64,000 nt of DNA from Diplonema papillatum. Taxonomy: Eukaryota > Euglenozoa > Diplonemea > Diplonemida > Diplonemidae. The stretch spans positions 1 through 64,000 of the forward strand of contig JAPJBO010000964.1 in assembly GCA_030068145.1 (NCBI GenBank), given 5' to 3'. Position numbers and translations under genes: made by a program. The notes under the pieces were generated by a model. The model saw nothing but the letters and a program-made list of their open reading frames with translations. It did not search any database and was not told the origin of the DNA. Numbering within the stretch: the first letter of the stretch is position 1; every line of letters begins with the position of its first letter. Below are positions 44,990-54,701 of the stretch, one piece after another.

Positions 44990-45283
44990 CTATGCAGAAT
45001 TGGCCTTCGCCTGCACAAAGTTTAGGCGACGGCTCGGGACCATCTCGACAAAACGGTCAACAACCTTCTCCAAAAAGACCATCGAAAGCTCTGGTGGACC
45101 CTCGATACGGATGCGCAGGATCATATCCAAATGTCCGCTCGTGAGCCGGTTCCTTAAAAGATCCAGGGTGTCTTTGAGAACACTGAATGATCGCTCAACA
45201 GCACTCGTCCCTGAGGGATAAGTGGCGACCAACCGCATGGCGGAGACTGCACGTGGAGACTGCACGTTCTGCCGCCTTGTCAT
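44990..45283 (-). pseudogene. hAT-family transposase fragment (C-terminal dimerisation region)
   Basis: A 97-codon minus-strand frame contains VATYPSGTSAVERSFSVLKD, then LLRNRLTSGHLDMILRIRI. This is the conserved C-terminal hAT block (Ser/Ala-x-x-x-x-ERxFS, then RNRL). The catalytic RNase-H core and the BED finger are not found. A possible upstream piece is shifted into another frame (EMTLEEVLNGFVIGTRNR, about 45286-45340). The element is therefore broken. Confidence 0.7.
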
Positions 45284-46189
45284 CCCGGTTCCTGGTACCT
45301 ATTACGAAGCCGTTGAGAACCTCCTCCAGTGTCATCTCGTTTTCGTCGGCGCCGCACAGGGGCTCGTTCTGTACTCTCTCAGGTGGGTCTCGTCGTTGGT
45401 TGTCAACACGTGCTGCATTTCCTGCCTGTCTCGTCTTTTTTTCTTTCTTCCTTTCTCTTCTTTTTTCTGCCCCTTTTTTCGCACTTCTGGAGCGATTGCG
45501 TTGCGATGTGGGGTCGCAGCTTTTCTGGCGATGCTGCAATGAACAGAAAAAACAAACCCACTCCAGCCCACTCAGATTTTCGCCAAGAATCTGGAGTGGG
45601 GAAAATCCCCACTCCAGCCCACCCCAGAAAAAACCCTGTCGACGATGCACCCGCTTCTGTTGAGGTCACCGTAGTTGACAACGCCTATCCGGTTTCAGGG
45701 GTCGTGGAAGTTGACCCGGCGCCTGTATGTGCTTCTGATGTGGAGATCTCGAGAGAAAAGTGGTTTTCTGGCACGAGTAGTTTTCCGGTGTGCCGCGAGT
45801 GGCCGTAGTTTCCACTTTTCCGACGAGAACTGACACTTCTACAAGGTTTTTACCCAGCTATCCCGAGGAAAACACCGCATACCGTCCCGCTCTTAATTTA
45901 TAGGCTCTTTATTCGCGCGCTCATAATTAGCGGGGGTTTTAATTTATGAATAATTATTTTTTCATCGGTCCGAAGATTTTGGGCTGAAATTAATTAATTT
46001 CGTCCCGACATTTTGAAACTGAGGTACTGCCGGTACAGTACACGGTACGGTACAGACGGTACGGTACAGACAGGACGGTACGGTGTCTTTAGGAGCTAGA
46101 ACGTTGTCAGGCCGAAAACGTAAAAGAAAAATGGCGAAAGACTCGCTAGCTGCAGGGCAAAAACGTTGGTGAAGAGTACGGCCGAGATA

Positions 46190-46418
46190 ACATGCAGGGT
46201 CAGAACCTTGTGTCTTTTTAAAACGCTCCCGCGGAGCCGATGGACCCCAAAAAAAAATGTTGGAAAAAAAAGATTTTGCTCAACTTCCTGAAAAATTACT
46301 GCAGAGTTTGTTCCAAACTTTTAAAGTTCAAAAACCCCATTTTTTTTAGAATGCAAGTTTTTCTGGAAATTTTTTTTTTGCCATTTTCAAAAAGACACAA
46401 GGTTTTGACCCTGCATGT
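46190..46418. mobile_element. 229-bp MITE nested in the pogo element
   Basis: Inverted ends ACATGCAGGGTCAGAACCTT (left) and AAGGTTTTGACCCTGCATGT (right) form arms of about 30 bp with one mismatch. TA lies on both sides (46188-46189 and 46419-46420). The interior is A/T-rich and non-coding. It lies between the transposase stop codon and the left TIR, so its insertion spared the gene. Confidence 0.8.
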
Positions 46419-46455
46419 TAACGTTAGCGGGAAAAGGGGGGAAAGGCTTGCCAGT

Positions 46456-48183
46456 TCACTCGTCCTTAACCCTCTGCGCTTCAGGCTCGCCCTCAGCAGA
46501 CGCTTCGAGGGTTCGTTTCTTCGCGAAGAAAGAGTTCAGTGTTGGTTGATTCTTCGGAGGGGGTTTCGCCTTCGACGGAGGGCGCCCTGGTCCGCGTTTG
46601 CCCGGAGGCTTTGCAGCAGGCTGCGTTGAACGTGTCGCGGGCACTGCCGCTGGGGCCATCTCTTGGCTTGAGATTGGCAAGGTGATGTCAGAATTGCCTT
46701 CCTCCTCAACAGTCTCGGCAAGATCCTTGTCCCAGTTTTTCTCCTCGTCGTAGAGGGCTTTGTACTTGTCAAACACGACAGTGATGGGGGCTCCTTTTGA
46801 GTCCACGGGTTGCTGAAGACCGAGTGCTCGGTGCACACCAGAGGCGGCCCATGAGTACACGATGGATTCACGGTTCAGGCGGTCAATATCTTGAGCAAGG
46901 CACTGGTACTTGACGTGGCGCTTGTAGGGTAATTTTCCCCATGGTGCTACCCCACCGTTTTCTCCAGGTGGTGCCCGCTTCCCAGCCAGCACTTCGGCGG
47001 CGACTGACGGATCGTACTTGCTGACCGTTTCAGTCACAAAGTCGGTATAGCCCTTCACAGCAAGCTTCTTGATGCACGCGATGATGAACTGGTCAGCTGG
47101 CTGGTAGACGTGGGTGAGACTGCGAGGGATCATGTGCACGTTGATCCAGTCGGGAAAGACGTCATCGTTACCAAGTTCGTGTTGCCGAGCATGGTCAATG
47201 AGCAGATGCACTTTCTTCTTCATCTCGTCACCGCCGGTTTCCTGACTGACAGCTTCGCGGATGGGTGCGACAATGGTTTCAAACTTGCGAAGCAACGCCT
47301 TCCACGTCACCCGGTTCTGGAAGTGAGACCCTTCGCGGTGTTGTTGAAAGATCTTTGCATGTTCGTTCTCCACTCGAGCATGCACCCCGTCTGTTTTTCC
47401 TTCCCATATCATTTGAAGGAGATGGAAGGTGCCGTCCATGGAGCTTAGGGCCGAAGCAGTAAACCCCAACCGCACGTCGGCGATGGCAATCTGGCGTTTT
47501 TCCCCGACCCCAATACGCACCCATGTCCATCGGTGCTGGGAGTCGAGTGCGCAGAAAAACTCATCGACGTTGAAGATGAGTCTGGGGTCAGCACCAGCAA
47601 GATTCTCTCCGAGGTGAGCGAACCATTTAACCCCTTCGTCCACGACCTGTTTGACTGTACAAGTGCGGTCCGTCGTAGCTGCACGTATTCTGAAGCCGAG
47701 CCGCTTCATGTTTGTCTTTGCCCAGCTGTCAGAGAACACGTTGACCGCAGGGACTGGCTGGACATCGTCCTTCCGGAGTTTAAGCACCAGGCCGCTGGAT
47801 GGCACTGAATCGACCGGCGGTCAGTGCCCATCCGAGGTTTGGTTGCGAGTTCGCGAGGTAAGGTCCAGCAGACGTCTTTCCTCGCTGTCGGTGAGAAGTC
47901 TTTTCGGTCCACGGCTTGCAGGGACGAAGTAGGTACCAGTTTCCTTCTTGTGCTTCACATACTTCGAAAGGGTGGCGGTTGAGACAGTGCGGCCTGGGTG
48001 TTCTTTGTTCCATGCCCTCACGATGTCAGCCTGTACTCTCTCTCCTGCTTCGTCGGTCAGCTTCCGAATTTCATCCGCCGAAAGGACCGTTCGTTCGGTA
48101 GCCGGCTTACTCCCAAGTTCGACAACGCTGTCGTCAAGTGCCCTTTCGTCAACAGCCCTGAAGAGCTCAGGGACGGAAGCCAT
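46456..48183 (-). pseudogene. pogo-like DDE transposase with one in-frame TGA
   Basis: Read on the minus strand from the ATG at 48183, the frame runs 120 codons to a TGA at 47823-47821. It then continues in the same frame, without any frameshift, to a TGA at 46456. The N-terminal part has a helix-turn-helix-like DNA-binding region (IVRAWNKEHPGRTVSTATLS) and a basic linker (RGPKRLLTDSEERRLLDL). The catalytic core shows LIFNVDEFF (first Asp), LLIDHARQH (second Asp) and HVYQPADQFIIACIKK (third Asp, about 34 residues later). This is the DDD pattern of pogo/Tigger (DDE_1). The C-terminus is Pro/Lys-rich (GKRGPGRPPSKAKPPPKN) and may bind AT-rich DNA. It is intact apart from the single stop, so it is either a freshly inactivated copy or one that depends on readthrough. 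Confidence 0.88.
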
Positions 48184-48291
48184 GATTTTAATTTGTGGGG
48201 TCCTGTTTAGTGAATTTCTAATTTATGAATAATTATTTAATTTTGGCTGTATTCATAAATTAGAAATTCATAAATTAAGAGCGGGACGGTA

Positions 48292-50201
48292 TTTGCCTCG
48301 CTTGTACAATACCGGTGCCCTCGTTCCGGTGCGGCCGGTTTCCGGCCTGCATACTTGTATGCTCGGAGCATATTGACAAAGGAACGAGTGGCAGAGGTTC
48401 CCTGGGTCAGGCTTCAGAATACCACACAGGAAAAACGAAAACCCCAACTTGGTTTGAGCGGAAAAAAGTCCAGATTTTTCAGAACAGTATGGTGGTGGAG
48501 CAGTCTCCGAAAAGTCCAATTTTTTTCCGGTCCAAACATTTTTCCGGTCCAACTTTTTTCCGGTCCAATATTTTTCCGAACAGTATGGTGGTGGCACAAA
48601 TTGGGAAATCGACCAACCGGCACGCGCAACAAACAAAACGAAGCGCCTGTCTTTTCCCCTCCCGACGTTGGAAGAAAACAAGCACCCATCGTCGGGGACA
48701 GCCCCAAGTAGCCAGACAACCTCCAGACTAGCCAGTACATGTACACCTACATAGGTAGTGCATGCGTGTAGCAGCACAGTGCGTATACATAATACCTAAG
48801 CCCCCAGGAGGAGCTAGGTATTGGTACACAGCGCGTAGCAGCACGGTGCAGGGCATGTGGTATGTAGCACCTCAGTATTGGGCCCAATACTGGCATATGA
48901 GGATGGATATCCAGACGGGCGCTACGGTGCCCTCGGTATCCTCTCAGCGTGCCATCTGGAGATTCTGCCCAGCATCCGGCCTACCAGACCAACACTTCAC
49001 GTCGAAGGCGGACTCTCGTACTGCAACTACAGCGAGGCTAAACCAGCTAGAAACCAGCGGCCAGCAATTTGTCCAGGAGTGTCGACTACGTATCTTTTTC
49101 GTTCCGTCCAACTGTGAAAAGAGCCTGACCACTCGAAGGAAAAAAACGTCCCCCCCCCCCCCCCCCACCAACGTAAAAAGCCAGATAACACGCGGCTTCA
49201 TCAACCATCCTTCGAAGCGTTGGCTGCGCCCTCTCGCCCCCCTCTGAGAACGAACTTCAAAATAGCGTCGCCCGCGGCTTTCTCTATGCGATATCTAGAG
49301 AACGGCGCGGGACCGCACCTTTTGAGAGGTTGGGTCGCTTGGGTGTGGGCCTTGTGGCGACCGCAGGTTATCCCTTCAAAAAACCACGCCCTTCTTTTTT
49401 CGAACCGCGCTTTCTCCTCGCCCCGTGCCAGCCCGTATTCGACTGTCGTAGTGGCACGAGAGATGTAGAAGCGCCGGGCGGCCGCAACAGTTGGAATACC
49501 ACCACTCTTCAGCCACATTGCATGTGAACCCTTGGAGAAAGAGTTTGCCTCGCAGTTAAAAGCAAGCGTGTGAGTCCGCTTCATTGTGGCAGGGACCGAT
49601 GGACTTTTTTACACCGCAAAATGTCGTGATCATGGCCACCGTCCTGCTGCCAAGGTGAACCGACACGTGGGATCTGCTGAGTGATCATTCGGACACCTTC
49701 AGTCAGCTCTCGGTTCATCAATCCTGCTTCCACCAGAAATGGCCCACTTAGAACCAGGATTCTACGTCACGGTAAACAACGGCAGGCATTTCGATGCAGT
49801 TGAAGGGATGCACAAAGTGCCACCGCAGCCCCCGACCGGCAAAGCAAAACTCACGGGTTCAGAGAAGCGGAGTGCCAGAGACCGCAGATTCAGCCCATTC
49901 AGCACGAACAGCGTTGGAATATACATTCCACGTTACGCGGATGAGACCAGTCTCGCACGCGTGTTTCCATGACGAAAGCCGGACATTGACAGAAAAGCTG
50001 TCCCACGACCCACACAGTTCGCCCAGCTGCGCCGGATGCGACGACAAAGAGAAAGAGGCGTCCACCTTTGATTCAACTCGACACACGAGGAGTTTAACCA
50101 GGGGGGAAAGCTAGTCACCAGTTTATATCCTACCCCGCCCAGGGAAAGAAAGGAAGAGACCCGGCAGCACCCACCCCGAAAACAAAAAAAAAAAAAAAAC
50201 G
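48292..50201. other. intergenic region with a foldback repeat
   Basis: It holds GGTCCAAC copy 5 (48487-48582). A short block, AACGAAGCGCCTGTCTTTT, at about 48638 is also found at about 24300 and 39457. A poly-C run lies at about 49150, and an A17 tract ends directly before the B-box start codon. No gene is recognised. Confidence 0.5.
48487..48582. repeat. GGTCCAAC foldback repeat, copy 5
   Basis: The outer arms are direct copies of CAGTATGGTGGTGG (about 48485 and 48580). Between them TTTCCGGTCCAAACATTTTT, TTCCGGTCCAACTTTTTTCC and TTCCGGTCCAATATTTTTCC follow one another as tandem arms. Confidence 0.75.
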
Positions 50202-51590
50202 ATGCCGGCGCAGCTGTGCGGCATCTGCGAGAAGGCCCGGGCGACGGCCGCGTGCGAGGAGTGCGACGACACGGTCTTCTGCGACGCGTGCTGCTCGAAG
50301 CTGCACCGCATCGCCGCGCTGAACTCGCACGCGATCCGTTCGATCAGCCCGCAGCGCGGGCGGGGCGGCGGCGGCGGCGGGGGAGGGGGAGGCGGGGGTA
50401 TGCATGCGCGGGCAGACCCGCGGTCTGTCGAGCTGATGGCGGACACAGCACTGCTGCACCCGCATCCCCATTCCCACCCTGATGGGTTTTCTCCTTGGCA
50501 GGCGGCCGGCGATGAAGACGCCTCGAATAGCGTCGGGGACGACGGCCGGGCTCTGTCTCGCAACGGCTCCGCGGCTTCGTCCTCCGAGCACGTGTCGAAG
50601 ACGCGGTTCGTGGTCCACCGCGTCAACGAGCTGCTCATCTCCCTCCGGCCGGTGCGCGATGCTTTGGAATCAGCCGTCGAGCGCCGCCAACGTGCGTCCG
50701 AAGACGCAGTCCTGCGGCTGACAACAGAGTTCGCCCATCTGCGCAGGATGCTCGACGACAAGGAGAAGGAGGCGATGGAAGCTCTGCGGTCTGAGTTGTC
50801 AGATCGCGCCGATCGTTTGGTCGATCACCTGCGGGAGGCGAGCAACGTCGACGACCTCCTTCGGAGCTGCGAGAACGCCGCGACGGAAGGCCTGCAAAAC
50901 GGCGCGTTGGCGGCAGCCGACGCGGCCGGCTACGAAGACAGGCTGCAGGCGCTGGGCAACAGACACGACAACCTCGTGTCGGCGGTTTCGCACGGCTGGG
51001 GTGAGGTTGACGGCGGCGCGCCGACCGGCGAGCTGCAGTCGCGGGGCTTCGAGCAGGCGCTCAAAGAGCTGATGCCGAAGGGCATCGCGAAGCCGCCCGG
51101 GTGGGTCCTGCTGGACGACGCGACCCCGTCCGACCGCACCGGCAGCAGCGAGCTGCTGAAGAGCAGCAATGGCGGCGGCTTCGGGTCGCCCGCCCGGCAA
51201 GAGCCGGTGTACGACCAGCACTATGCTGCGTCGCCGTCTGCGGCGAGGCTGGCCAAGCAGCCGTCGTCCCCCGGGTTGGCCGATGTGGCAAGCCCTGGCA
51301 GGGACAACAGGGCCGGGAGCATATCGTACGCGTCGCAGGCGGTGTCGCCGCAGGGCGGCGGGCGTGTCCGGAGGGCGGGCGTCTCGCCGTCGCGCCTGGG
51401 CTCGGCGCACTACCCGCACGGCAGGCAGCAGGGCGGCGCGTCGCCGGCGCGCCTGCGGCCTTCTTCCCTCAGGCCGCGGCCGCCCGTCAAGCGGATCCTC
51501 ACCTCGCCTTCTGCCGTCGCGGCTCGCGAAGTGCACCAGTCTCGGGCCGCGCTCTTCGACAGTCGGCAGCAGCCCTCTAGGTTCCGATGA
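50202..51590 (+). CDS. B-box zinc-finger coiled-coil protein
   Basis: A single-exon ORF of 462 aa from the ATG at 50202, directly after an A17 tract. Residues 6-43 form a B-box zinc-binding finger: Cys6-x2-Cys9, Cys18-x2-Cys21, Cys27-x2-Cys30, His35 and His43 (LCGICEKARATAACEECDD, then FCDACCSKLH). A Gly run (about 12 Gly) and a His/Pro-rich stretch follow. A helical coiled-coil region covers about residues 140-260 (LESAVERRQRASEDAVLRL, RADRLVDHLREA). The tail is Ser/Pro/Arg-rich with repeated SPxR(L/A) motifs. No RING is visible, so it is not a full TRIM ligase. A scaffold or protein-interaction role is inference. Its 3' part is partially duplicated just downstream. Confidence 0.85.
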   Translation: MPAQLCGICEKARATAACEECDDTVFCDACCSKLHRIAALNSHAIRSISPQRGRGGGGGGGGGGGGMHARADPRSVELMADTALLHPHPHSHPDGFSPWQAAGDEDASNSVGDDGRALSRNGSAASSSEHVSKTRFVVHRVNELLISLRPVRDALESAVERRQRASEDAVLRLTTEFAHLRRMLDDKEKEAMEALRSELSDRADRLVDHLREASNVDDLLRSCENAATEGLQNGALAAADAAGYEDRLQALGNRHDNLVSAVSHGWGEVDGGAPTGELQSRGFEQALKELMPKGIAKPPGWVLLDDATPSDRTGSSELLKSSNGGGFGSPARQEPVYDQHYAASPSAARLAKQPSSPGLADVASPGRDNRAGSISYASQAVSPQGGGRVRRAGVSPSRLGSAHYPHGRQQGGASPARLRPSSLRPRPPVKRILTSPSAVAAREVHQSRAALFDSRQQPSRFR

Positions 51591-51654
51591 GGGAAGACTC
51601 TGGCAGCGAGTTGTTTCTCGACTGCCGTTGCGTGTGCGTCACCGACGTGGTCCA

Positions 51655-52290
51655 CTGTACTGTTGTGTCTGCCACTGACAAGCTTGCTCGAAGGCGCGAA
51701 GCATTCTGCAACCCAGACACACAGAGATCTGGAGTTTCCCTTAGGGATTCCTCCGGGGATCTGCGTACCAACGTACCAACGTACCAGGTCGTTCCCGGGG
51801 GCGCGCCGACCGGCGAGCTGCAGTCGCGGGCTTCGAGCAGGCGCTCAAAGAGCTGATGCCGAAGGGCATCGTGAAGCCGCCCGGGTGGGTCCTGCTGGAC
51901 GACGCGACGCCGTCGCGCCTGGGCCGCGCTCTTCGACGGTCGGCGCCCTCTAGGTTCCGATGGGGGAAGAAGACTCTGGCAGCAAGTCGTTCCTCGGATG
52001 CCGTTGCGTGCGCGTAGCCGACGTGCAGTGGTCGGTTGGTTCAAAAACACGATGCAAGCTTGTTCGGCCAGCGGGGGTTACAGAACGGAAGGCGTGACGC
52101 ATTCTGCAACCCAGATACAGTGATCCGAAGTTTCCCTTGCGCAGCCGACACTTGGCAAGTACCCGTTGTACTTGTACGTGCCCACCGACAAGCTTGCTCG
52201 GCCTGCGGTGTTGCGGAACGAAAGGATGGATAGCAGAACGGAAGGCGCGACGCGTTCTGCCCAAAATACTAAACCAAGCTTTCCCTCCTT
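51655..52290 (+). repeat. rearranged duplications of the B-box gene tail and 3' flank
   Basis: Segment 51800-52018 repeats 51015-51129 (GGCGCGCCGACCGGCGAGCT onward). It then jumps to the CCGTCGCGCCTGGG block (original near 51389), then to CGCGCTCTTCGAC through GGTTCCGATG (original 51548-51589) and the flank. It is therefore a copy with two internal deletions. The 3' flank motif (GACAAGCTTGCTCG, CATTCTGCAACCCAGA, GTTTCCCTT) is present three times, near 51677, 52060-52130 and 52188. No long frame survives. Confidence 0.75.
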
Positions 52291-52867
52291 CCATCACATC
52301 CACACATGGATGGGTCTCGATCTCTACGTGGCCGAATTACCCTGTGTGCCAGCCCACACCACCGGTCTCTTGACGCCCTCACCTTGGGGCCCTGAAGGCT
52401 CTACAATACCGGCGGTGAAGGAGAAACCGGCGCTGCCAGCGTCTCTCAAATTCAATGCAACAAGCCAACGCGACGCCGGGGCGCGGCGATTTGTCAAAAC
52501 ACCGACGCCCGGCACTAAACCCCGGACTTTTCTATGGTTTGTGCGAGCTACAGCCCATGTCCCCATTGTGTTTTTAAAATCTTCTGCGAAACAACGTGTC
52601 AACACACGCCTGCCAGGCGGTCTCGTCCGCCAGTCAGAACGCCCCGGCTGCGCCACCATCGGTGCAACAATCATCTTTTACTGAGCCACGGCTCGCTCCG
52701 CGCCCACGGCGCAACGACTTACGCCCGCCGTAGTAGTACGGGATAGTAGTGGGGCGACCGGATACTCCTCGGAGAGATGGTCCCCGCACTCTAACTCGTC
52801 TCTCTCTCTCTCTCTCTTCTTGGTGTCAGTCGCAACAGTTATAAACTTGGCTAGCCGTAGTTAAAGT

Positions 52868-52975
52868 GTGTAATTATGCCTACATCCCTCACTACCCGAC
52901 TCCCAGCCTCAATGGTCAACCGGAGACCCTAAACACCGAACCTCAAAACCACAATAAACGCTAAAACCTCTTCGG
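52868..52975 (+). repeat. dispersed repeat family C (GGTCAACCGGAGAC)
   Basis: Shares CAGCCTCAATGGTCAACCGG, AGACCCTAAA, CACCGAACCTC and AACGCTA with 55600-55690, and in weaker form with 57745-57845 and about 14990-15055 (NOP14 intron 2). Confidence 0.65.
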
Positions 52976-53660
52976 CGGCCGGTGAGCTCCGCTTCTTCTC
53001 GCCGAGCAAATCACCTCTTCTTTTTGGACGAGCAGCCCCGCTTTGTCGAAAAATGTCCAGACAAGTCTGAATTCTCGTTGCTGCGGGGGTGCAGTTTCGT
53101 GAAAGCACGTATGTTCAGTAGTTAGGTTTTCCGTTGCTGTAGCCCCCAATGACCTGCTCTTTGATTGTTACGCTAATAGTTTCACAATCACGATCGTAAT
53201 GATAGTTGACCTCGTTGCAATTTGTGTTGACGGTTGCGGGAGTCGAAAGTGCGGTGTTGCGCACGTATCCATTTCAAGCACGTTTTTGCAGTCCCCCTCT
53301 CCCCATCCTTCGCGAGAGAACGCGAAGAAGAAGAGAATTTCTTCTATAAAACAAAATTGCGCACTTCTTTCTATCTGTCAAACAGCTGCTGCGACTCAAC
53401 CATGTCTCTCCCTTTATCAGCCTTCGAGATTGAGGGCGGCACCCCCGAGTATTTCATTTCATCGGTCTCTTTCCTGGGTCCGATACTGGAACATCAATGG
53501 CACCGCTGGCCGCGCAGTAGCCCAAGATGAAGAGGTTTCCGCTCGGCCTGGTTTAAAGGACCCCGAATACGGCGCAGACAGCTCCCGTGCCGCGTTGAAA
53601 CCGTTCCAAGCACATTTCTGGCAAGTTTCCCTCTCCGCAAGACGAACTCACCCGCCGGCG

Positions 53661-53940
53661 GTCCACATGTTGGTCCACATTTTGGTCCACATTTTGGTCC
53701 ACATTTTGGTCCACATTTTGGTCCACATTTTGGTCCACATTTTGGTCCACATTTTGGTCCACATTTTGGTCCACATTTTGGTCCACATTTTGGTCCACAT
53801 TTTGGTCCACATTTTGGTCCACATTTTGGTCCACATTTTGGTCCACATTTTGGTCCACATTTTGGTCCACATTTTGGTCCACATTTTGGTTCACATTTTG
53901 GTTCACATTTTGGTCCACATCTTGGTCCACATCTTGGTCC
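53661..53940. repeat. 12-bp minisatellite
   Basis: About 23 copies of TTTTGGTCCACA, nearly perfect, with a few variants at the right end (GGTTCAC, CATCTTGG). Because 12 is divisible by three, all frames stay open: minus frames read Trp-Thr-Lys-Met or Asn-Val-Asp-Gln repeats. The long ORFs here are artefacts of the array. Confidence 0.9.
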
Positions 53941-54394
53941 AGAACTCCCCGTTCGCCCACAGGGCCATAGCCGCGACCCGCAGCGCGCCTCCGAAACGAC
54001 TTACGCCCGCCGTAGCTGTGCGGAGAGAAGTGAAGAGACCGGAAACTTCCCCCGGAAAGATGGTTCCCTGCACTCTTATTCAACTGTTGTCTCTCTCTTT
54101 CCCTCTCAACGTTTGTTTTTACGTCAGCGTTCGCTCGAATTTGTTGAGTGGGACTTCTACAGTCAGTGGCCACCCCGAATACCATTTCCGGAGTTAGGTT
54201 CCTGCTCTGGCCGAGAACACAATTCTGGACGATCGGCATCAACTGAATGTTTTCTATTTTGGTTGTTTTGATTCGAATCCCAAATGCGACGTTCCGCGCA
54301 GTACCCAGAAGAGCCTTGTTGGCAGGAAACCAGGCATCTAAGCCTATTCCAGCCCAGCTGGAGCAGCGGATCCAGCCTCAAGTCAGTTCATTTA

Positions 54395-54565
54395 ACGGTG
54401 CTTATAGTTCCTTGTCGCAGCTCTTGCGGGTCCATCCTCTGCGGGAAGACAACTGATTGTGGAAGGGGAAGAAGGGATTTGGGCAAAGCGTGGATGTAAC
54501 TACGAGCCGGTTTTGGCCCTATTCGGCTTTTGGCATCGTTTCTCGTCTGTCTTTGCTCATCGGGA
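54395..54565 (+). repeat. dispersed repeat shared with 9.0-9.2 kb (inverted)
   Basis: TTGTCGCAGCTCTTGCGGGT, CATCCTCTGCGGGAAGACAA and TTGGCATCGTTTCTCGTCTG match the minus strand of about 9045-9230 with few differences. Confidence 0.75.
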
Positions 54566-54667
54566 GTTGCCTTGTCATAAAGCCACGTGATGAGGGGTCG
54601 CACTTCTCCCTTGTTTGTCGGGAGATATTACGACCCCGCATCACGGATCCGTGCATACAGAACGGCA

Positions 54668-54701
54668 CCCATGATAGGTGTGCAGAGCTGCACACCTATC
54701 A
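54668..54701. repeat. perfect 16-bp-arm hairpin
   Basis: CATGATAGGTGTGCAG, a 2-nt centre, then CTGCACACCTATCATG. No T-run follows, so it is not a bacterial-type terminator. Confidence 0.85.

Larger units (their letters stand above)
45882..48289 (-). mobile_element. pogo/Tigger-type DNA transposon with TIRs and TA duplication
   Basis: A 2408-bp element. Its 20-bp perfect terminal inverted repeat CCGTCCCGCTCTTAATTTAT occurs at 45882-45901, with the complement at 48270-48289. TA flanks both sides (45880-45881 and 48290-48291), as expected for the Tc1/mariner/pogo superfamily. Subterminal ATTTATGAATAATTATTT motifs occur at both ends. It carries one transposase gene on the minus strand (46456-48183) and a nested MITE at 46190-46418. 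The perfect TIRs suggest recent movement. Confidence 0.9.

Noticed and set aside
47805..47823. Intron removing the TGA in the pogo transposase
   Set aside because: No GT-AG pair with a usable length flanks the stop on the minus strand, and the frame is unchanged on both sides, so a plain stop codon is simpler.
53553..54242. 229-codon minus ORF with Asn-Val-Asp-Gln repeats (and Trp-Thr-Lys-Met and His-Ile-Leu-Val frames)
   Set aside because: All are produced by the 12-bp minisatellite, which cannot introduce a stop in any frame. No coding features lie outside the array.
54668..54701. Rho-independent-type terminator
   Set aside because: A perfect hairpin but with no T-run, and the genome is eukaryotic.
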